This document shows, in pieces, positions 59,770 through 64,000 of a stretch of 64,000 nt of DNA; the stretch's first letter is position 1; every line of letters begins with the position of its first letter. The notes under the pieces are model-generated. The model was not told where the DNA came from, did no database searches, and was given only the letters and a program-made list of their open reading frames with translations. The stretch is from contig CAWGOE010000004.1 of NCBI GenBank assembly GCA_963824215.1, positions 1,116,001 to 1,180,000 of the forward strand, read 5' to 3'. The DNA is from VRUE01 sp963824215 (GTDB lineage: Bacteria; Actinomycetota; Thermoleophilia; Solirubrobacterales; 70-9). A program made the translations under genes and the position numbers.

Positions 59770-62709
59770 CTATCGCCCTTTCTTCTTGCCGCAGGGCGTG
59801 CGAAGACGCAGACGCATATTCCGTTTCTTGCCGTTCTGCGCTTTCAGGCGGACGATCGCACGCGGTGCGCTGCCTTTGGTCTTGCTGGCGTTCGCGCCTT
59901 TCTTGCCTTTGTCTTTGCGCGGGCACTGATTGCGTGAGTTGACGAGCAGCCCCTTGGGCCCGCCGCGCAGCGTGAGAACAAACTTCGTCACCGGCACGTC
60001 GGGGACGATGTCGAAGGTGTTGCGGATGCGGCCGCGGGTGCTGTCGGTGCGGCTGACCAGCTCGAGATCGACCTGGCCGTGCAGGTCGGCGACGAGATCC
60101 GGCAGGGGGTTGTTAGAAGAACGCAGGTAGATCGGGCCGCTGACCGGATCGTCTAGCAGCGGCGAGAAAGCGCGCGCGTTTCCGTAGATCGATTTTTTCG
60201 GGCACTCGTTGGCGGCGAACTGCACCCGCGTGCAGACTTTCGCCAGGTTCGCCTGATCGAGGATCAGCGAGCGCGGCAGGATCGTCGCCGCGCGGCCGAT
60301 GTTGGCGTCGCCCTTGCGGGGCAACAGCACCGCCCGCAGCTTCGGGTTCTTGGCCCGCCGCATGCCGCCGAAGAGGCGCAGGAACAGTTTCGGCCTGAAG
60401 CCGAGGGCCTCGCAGCCGTTGACTTTGAACGGGGCCGAGACCGCGGCGGGGACGAATGCCGCGGGATTGAGCGGGTTGGCCCCGCCACCGAGCAGCGAGC
60501 CGTCGAAGCTGAGCTGCGAGCAGTTGGTCCCGGTAAGCGTGAAGTCGTTGCGATTGAGCACGACGTTGACCGAGCGGATGTCGAGGGTGGCGCCGCCGTA
60601 GACATGTGGAATCGGGTCGGACACGGCGTGCACCTGTGCCGTACGCGGCTCGAGCGACAGCGCCACCCGCACCACGACCGTGCCGAGATCAAACGGCCCG
60701 GCCGTGGCGGGGGTGATCACTGCCAGGGAGAGGGGCGCGCCTTTGTAGCGCCCCGCGAGGAAGACCTCGCCGCTGATCCCGATTGGGGAAGGACCGCTGC
60801 CCGCTTTGATCTCGGCGCGGCCGATCCGGCTGGAGGCCGGACAGCTGGATTTGGCGGCCTCGGCGGCGCCGCTACTGGCCGCGGCCGCTGCCAGGGCCGC
60901 GTTGGGGCAGGATTTGACCCCCGCCAGTTTCGCCACCAGCCCCGGCGGCAGGGTCACGTCCACGCCTTTCAGCTCCTGGTTGCCGTCAGCGCGGGCGATG
61001 GTCATGCGCAGGGGGCTGAACGTGGCCGCTTTGTGATTATTAGTGTCGGCATCGAAGCCAAGCGAAAACGGCCGCCCGGCCATCGTTTTCGGGCAGCTGC
61101 CGCCGCCAGGGGCGGCGCCGAGGGAGAAGGCCGAGGAGGCGGATGCCACCGAACTGGCGGAGGGGCCTCCCGTGGTGCCGGCCGGAACCGTGCCCAGGGC
61201 GCTCGACCATGGCGTCATCTGCGTGCCGGTGGTATTCGGACCACAGGTCGGCGGGCTGGTCAGGACCGCTTTCGGCCCGCCGTTCAGTTTGATCCGGAAG
61301 GACTCGAACGGCACCTGGGGCAACCCCGGCAGAGGGACCTCGCCGAGCGCGCCGTCGTCGAACACGGTCGTTACCTGCCCGGTCTCGGGATTGACTTTCG
61401 CCCTGCCGAGCAGACGGGCAGATATGCCGTAGCGGCTCGACTCGGCGACGACGAAGATCCGGTAGAGATTGCCGGACGTGGGGTCGCGATCGAGCTGTTT
61501 GCCGACATAGACCGGACCACCGAGCGATCCGTCGGGGAGCGGCGGAGTGTCGATCTCGACCGTGCCGATTTGCGAGGCTGCCGGACATTCGACCGGGTCC
61601 CTGTTGCCCTTGTTGAACTGATCGTCGCTGCAGACGGCGAGGCCGTTCGCGGCCGAGGGATTTAGGCCCATTCCGAGCGGCAGGGTGACGTTCGCGCTGC
61701 GCACGTGCGAGGTGCTCTGGTTGCCGCCACCTTTGACCTCGGGCAGATTGACGGCCACGGTCGCGCCGCTCGGCGAGTCGGTCTGCTCGGTGTCCGGATC
61801 GGTCGCGACAGACGGCTCGAAAGGAATCGTGCCGCACCCTTTGGGCGAGGTTCCCGGTGGGATCCGTGACTCGAGCGGTGGCGCGGCGTCAGCGGGGAAC
61901 TCGTAGGCCGGATTTTCTTCTTCGGCGACCGAGCTCGCCAGGAGCCAGGTCGAGTAGACGTGTTTGAAGGGAGAGTCCGACGATGCTTCGCCGAGGCAGG
62001 TCGTCGGCGCGGTGATGAAGGTCCCATCACCCGCCGCGCCGTCGAAGACCAACCGGTTTTTGAGGATCAGTTCGCCGACGAGCGGCACAGCTGGCACTTC
62101 GATCGTGAACGCCTCGTGGAAGTCGCTCTCCCAGGAGAGCTCGGCTTTCAGGTAGATGTTGTTGCCGAGCAGATTGAAGCCGAACCGGGCCGGCTCGCCG
62201 TTGGGGGGATCGATGTTGTAGACGATGGCTTCGATCGGTACCGGGAGCGGCAGACCCGCCGCAGAGCCGGTGACGAAGCTTTTCCCCACCGCCGCCCCCG
62301 AACACGTGAGGCTCGGCGTCCCTTCGAACTCCGCCTGCGTGCACTGTTCGGTTGCCTGCGGGTTGACGGTGAGGCCCGGTGGGAGATCGACGTGCACCTT
62401 GCTCAGGGCGCCGATCGGGTCTTCTGGGCCGGCAAGGCCGGGCTCGTATTCGACGATGAACTGGGTGAAGCCTTTCGGGGGATGGCCGCCGGCGGTTTCG
62501 AAGAGCTGCGCTTTCGGACTATCGACAGTGCAGGTGGGGGTGTCGAAGTTGCAGGTGCCCGCCTGCCAACCGCTGTTCGGGGTCGGCGCCTCGGGGTTGG
62601 AGGGGGCGATGATCGCGTTCGTGTCCGCGCTCGCGACAGGAACCGAGAAGGCAGCCCCCAGAGCCAGGGCCATCGCTATTGGCACCACCCTCAGTCCCCT
62701 GATCCGCAT
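59770..62709 (-). CDS. large secreted protein of unknown function (979 aa)
   Basis: An exported protein with signal peptide MRIRGLRVVPIAMALALGAA and a very basic C-terminus (RLRLRTPCGKKKGR). Several repeated themes occur: LPPGL (VDLPPGLTVNP; VTLPPGLVAKL), the SxIGxxEI motif (CPAASQIGTVEIDT; CPASSRIGRAEIKA), and matching Gly-Pro-rich GGPVYV/SGEVFLAG and GPIYLRS strands. At least three copies of a beta-rich module with a paired Cys are implied. The start is ATG 62709, with AAGGAG eight bases upstream. I recognise it as a lineage-style family but not a named domain. A divergent ArsR-type gene likely controls it. Confidence 0.75.
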   Translation of the reverse strand: MRIRGLRVVPIAMALALGAAFSVPVASADTNAIIAPSNPEAPTPNSGWQAGTCNFDTPTCTVDSPKAQLFETAGGHPPKGFTQFIVEYEPGLAGPEDPIGALSKVHVDLPPGLTVNPQATEQCTQAEFEGTPSLTCSGAAVGKSFVTGSAAGLPLPVPIEAIVYNIDPPNGEPARFGFNLLGNNIYLKAELSWESDFHEAFTIEVPAVPLVGELILKNRLVFDGAAGDGTFITAPTTCLGEASSDSPFKHVYSTWLLASSVAEEENPAYEFPADAAPPLESRIPPGTSPKGCGTIPFEPSVATDPDTEQTDSPSGATVAVNLPEVKGGGNQSTSHVRSANVTLPLGMGLNPSAANGLAVCSDDQFNKGNRDPVECPAASQIGTVEIDTPPLPDGSLGGPVYVGKQLDRDPTSGNLYRIFVVAESSRYGISARLLGRAKVNPETGQVTTVFDDGALGEVPLPGLPQVPFESFRIKLNGGPKAVLTSPPTCGPNTTGTQMTPWSSALGTVPAGTTGGPSASSVASASSAFSLGAAPGGGSCPKTMAGRPFSLGFDADTNNHKAATFSPLRMTIARADGNQELKGVDVTLPPGLVAKLAGVKSCPNAALAAAAASSGAAEAAKSSCPASSRIGRAEIKAGSGPSPIGISGEVFLAGRYKGAPLSLAVITPATAGPFDLGTVVVRVALSLEPRTAQVHAVSDPIPHVYGGATLDIRSVNVVLNRNDFTLTGTNCSQLSFDGSLLGGGANPLNPAAFVPAAVSAPFKVNGCEALGFRPKLFLRLFGGMRRAKNPKLRAVLLPRKGDANIGRAATILPRSLILDQANLAKVCTRVQFAANECPKKSIYGNARAFSPLLDDPVSGPIYLRSSNNPLPDLVADLHGQVDLELVSRTDSTRGRIRNTFDIVPDVPVTKFVLTLRGGPKGLLVNSRNQCPRKDKGKKGANASKTKGSAPRAIVRLKAQNGKKRNMRLRLRTPCGKKKGR

Positions 62710-62734
62710 CTTTCGAGCTCCTTCTCTTGGGGTC

Positions 62735-62789
62735 ATACCTAAAATTAGATTACCCGATTTTGATGATCTGCGTTATTATTTTTAGGTAT
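62735..62789. promoter_or_regulatory. 10-bp inverted operator-like half-sites
   Basis: ATACCTAAAA (62735-62744) and TTTTAGGTAT (62780-62789) are exact complements 35 bases apart in the AT-rich gap between the divergent 979-aa protein gene and the ArsR-type gene. Each half-site lies near one of the two starts. They are the best candidate for binding by the divergent regulator. Confidence 0.6.
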
Positions 62790-62816
62790 TCCCCAGTCAA
62801 CGAAAGTGAGGTAGTT

Positions 62817-63116
62817 GTGAATTGGGAACGCCTGGCTCGTGCCAATACCCACCCACTCCGCGTCTCAATCCTGGAAGTGCTTGGGATCGACGGCGGCAGG
62901 ACGCTGTCACCCAAGGACCTCAGCCTGGAGCTGCAAGCCCCGCTGAGCACGGTCAATTACCACGTGACCGAGCTGCGGCACTCCAAACTGGTCGAAGTCG
63001 TCGACGAACAACAGGTCCGCGGCGCGATCGAGCACTTCTACCGCGTGGTCGAGCACCCCAAGAACGGCCGCCCCCGCAAAGCCGGACGCAAAGCAATCAG
63101 GCGGGCCACCGCCTGA
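62817..63116 (+). CDS. ArsR-type winged-helix regulator
   Basis: A 99-residue HTH protein: RLARANTHPLRVSILEVLG, LSPKDLSLELQAPLSTVNYH (recognition helix), VTELRHSKLVEVVDEQQVRG, HFYRVVEHP. It has no metal-binding cysteines, so it resembles the HTH_20/ArsR-like family rather than a metal sensor. The C-terminus is basic (NGRPRKAGRKAIRRATA). The GTG at 62817 follows GAGG by five bases. It is divergent from the large secreted protein. Confidence 0.85.
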   Translation: MNWERLARANTHPLRVSILEVLGIDGGRTLSPKDLSLELQAPLSTVNYHVTELRHSKLVEVVDEQQVRGAIEHFYRVVEHPKNGRPRKAGRKAIRRATA

Positions 63117-63179
63117 GGCGGGCCGGCAGGGCAAGCGGAAGCCGGCCCAAGCCCGCTTCCGCTTGCTTTGCCGCCGGGC

Positions 63180-63827
63180 TCAGCGCTGGTCGTCCGGCAG
63201 AGGGCCGTTAGAGCAGCGCTCGGTTACGTACTCCGGCGCGCAGACCGTGCGAGCCCGCCACCTCTCGTTGAATTCCTCAACGAACTTGCGGAAGAACTTC
63301 TGTTCGGCCTTCTGCCCAGCCCCTTTGGGAATCATTTGTTGAAGCCGTTCTTGAAGCAGCGTGCTCAGTATCTGCAACCTGACCCGTTCGTGCAAGTCCC
63401 GCCGCGTGTAGCCGCTTTCCTTCACGAACTGACGGAATTCTGCACGGCTCTTGAACGATTCCTTCTTGACGAGACCCAGTTCCCGCTTCACTTCATCGTG
63501 AGTGACGAAAAGTCCCCATTCGGCCGCCAGTCCATGAATCCAGGCCATTTCGAGCAGCGCGTTGAGCGCGTTCTCCTCAAGCTTGCCGTAGCCCTTCCGG
63601 CCGGGCTCGGGTACCGAGCGCAGGCCCTTCTGGACTGCAGCCAGCACCAGCGCGTGCCGCAACTCCCCGATCGTGACCGTCGCGAACCGGGGCGGTGCCT
63701 CGGTTATGCGCGCAACAGTGTTGGGCACCAGCTCCTCGGGCGTGGGCAGGGCAAACGAGCGCTCCGCTGACCCTCCCGCAAGAACGAGTGCCACAACCGC
63801 CGCGATGCCCCCGACAAACCCAGACAA
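63180..63827 (-). CDS. SurA/PrsA N-domain-like exported protein
   Basis: A 215-residue protein with an N-terminal hydrophobic segment (FVGGIAAVVALVLAGGSAE) and a helical SurA_N-like region (ALNALLEMAWIHGLAAEWGL, VTHDEVKRELGLVKKESF, LHERVRLQILSTLLQERL). No rotamase (parvulin) domain is present, so it would be a chaperone-only form. It has a Cys pair at the end (VCAPEYVTERC). The best start is TTG 63827, which directly abuts the 3' end of tRNA-Gly; GTG 63794 is an alternative. Confidence 0.7.
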   Translation of the reverse strand: MSGFVGGIAAVVALVLAGGSAERSFALPTPEELVPNTVARITEAPPRFATVTIGELRHALVLAAVQKGLRSVPEPGRKGYGKLEENALNALLEMAWIHGLAAEWGLFVTHDEVKRELGLVKKESFKSRAEFRQFVKESGYTRRDLHERVRLQILSTLLQERLQQMIPKGAGQKAEQKFFRKFVEEFNERWRARTVCAPEYVTERCSNGPLPDDQR

Positions 63828-63900
63828 AGCGGACGACGGGTCTCGAACCCGCGACCTCGAGCTTGGGAAGCTCGCGCTCTACCAACTGAGCTACGTCCGC
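63828..63900 (-). tRNA. tRNA-Gly (CCC)
   Basis: A 73-base cloverleaf: acceptor GCGGACG/CGTCCGC with T discriminator, D arm GCTC/GAGC, anticodon stem CGAGC/GCTCG with loop TTCCCAA (anticodon CCC), and T arm GCGGGTTCGAGACCCGT. CCA is not encoded. A TAGAAT -10 is at 63919-63914, identical to that of tRNA-Leu. Confidence 0.97.
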
Positions 63901-63959
63901 AGCGAGGCCTGATTCTAGGGCCAAAGGCCGTAGGTTCGGGCGGCTAATGTTCGCTGCCC

Positions 63960-64000
63960 GTGAGCACCCGTGCCTTCCTTGCCTTTCTCGCCGTCTGCGC
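63960..64000 (+). CDS. N-terminal start of a secreted protein (partial)
   Basis: A GTG at 63960 opens a frame running off the right edge: VSTRAFLAFLAVC, a short basic n-region and hydrophobic core of a signal peptide. TAATGT at 63945-63950 is a -10-like element nine bases upstream, and there is no ribosome-binding site, so the message may be leaderless. Only 13 codons are visible. Confidence 0.4.
   Translation, partial: MSTRAFLAFLAVC

Overview
The window is a high-GC bacterial chromosome segment, most likely an actinobacterium of the Thermoleophilia/Solirubrobacterales type. The grounds are a CGAAC-N4-GTTCG SOS box in front of a short LexA, a c-di-AMP riboswitch ahead of an RlpA-like gene, class A RNase P RNA, an alkB-rubA-tetR cassette, a fadA2/fabG4/htdX-like lipid operon, MMPL transporters, many GTG/TTG and apparently leaderless starts, and large secreted proteins of no known function. 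The lineage is inferred from gene content, not from a marker gene.

Layout. 1-9.3 kb: lipid and central carbon genes (acyl-CoA dehydrogenase, SCP2-like protein, malyl-CoA lyase family, GTP-PEP carboxykinase) with envelope genes (CAP protein, polysaccharide deacetylase, DUF4333 lipoprotein, O-antigen ligase-like protein). 9.3-12.8 kb: a secreted protein, a clan-A glycosidase and a frameshifted nucleotide-sugar dehydrogenase. 12.7-15.7 kb: a pabAB fusion and pabC, divergent, supplying p-aminobenzoate for folate. 15.7-18.1 kb: a SucCD-like CoA ligase with a one-cluster ferredoxin. 19.2-29.8 kb: a five-gene beta-oxidation-type operon, a frameshifted HxlR regulator, an MMPL transporter and an acyl-CoA synthetase. 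29.9-41.8 kb: a GGDEF/EAL protein, a YyaL-type thioredoxin-domain protein, a second MMPL transporter, glnA, secreted proteins, the riboswitch-rlpA unit, rnpB, an SDR and lexA. 41.9-47.2 kb: tRNA-Leu, a VapBC pair beside PIN debris, a three-gene secreted-protein operon, a cupin and a DUF2252 remnant. 47.2-53.1 kb: MFS exporter, dtd, hydrolase, GNAT, alkB-rubA-tetR, secG. 53.1-64 kb: a secreted protein and a serine protease, ccmE-ccmF, SDR, glycosyltransferase, a 979-aa secreted protein with a divergent ArsR-type regulator, a SurA-like protein and tRNA-Gly.

Themes. Alkane and fatty-acid use is well represented: AlkB and rubredoxin could make alcohols, the acyl-CoA synthetase could activate acids, and the fadA2-like operon would carry out chain shortening. 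PEPCK and malyl-CoA lyase sit naturally with growth on acetyl-CoA-yielding substrates.

The most unusual structure is a set of long, exact inverted repeats at gene boundaries. One lies inside pabAB and encodes essentially the whole linker between its PabA-like and PabB-like domains. A second set of short hairpins shares a loop around GTCGRATAGCG. No CRISPR array, insertion sequence, integrase or prophage was seen.
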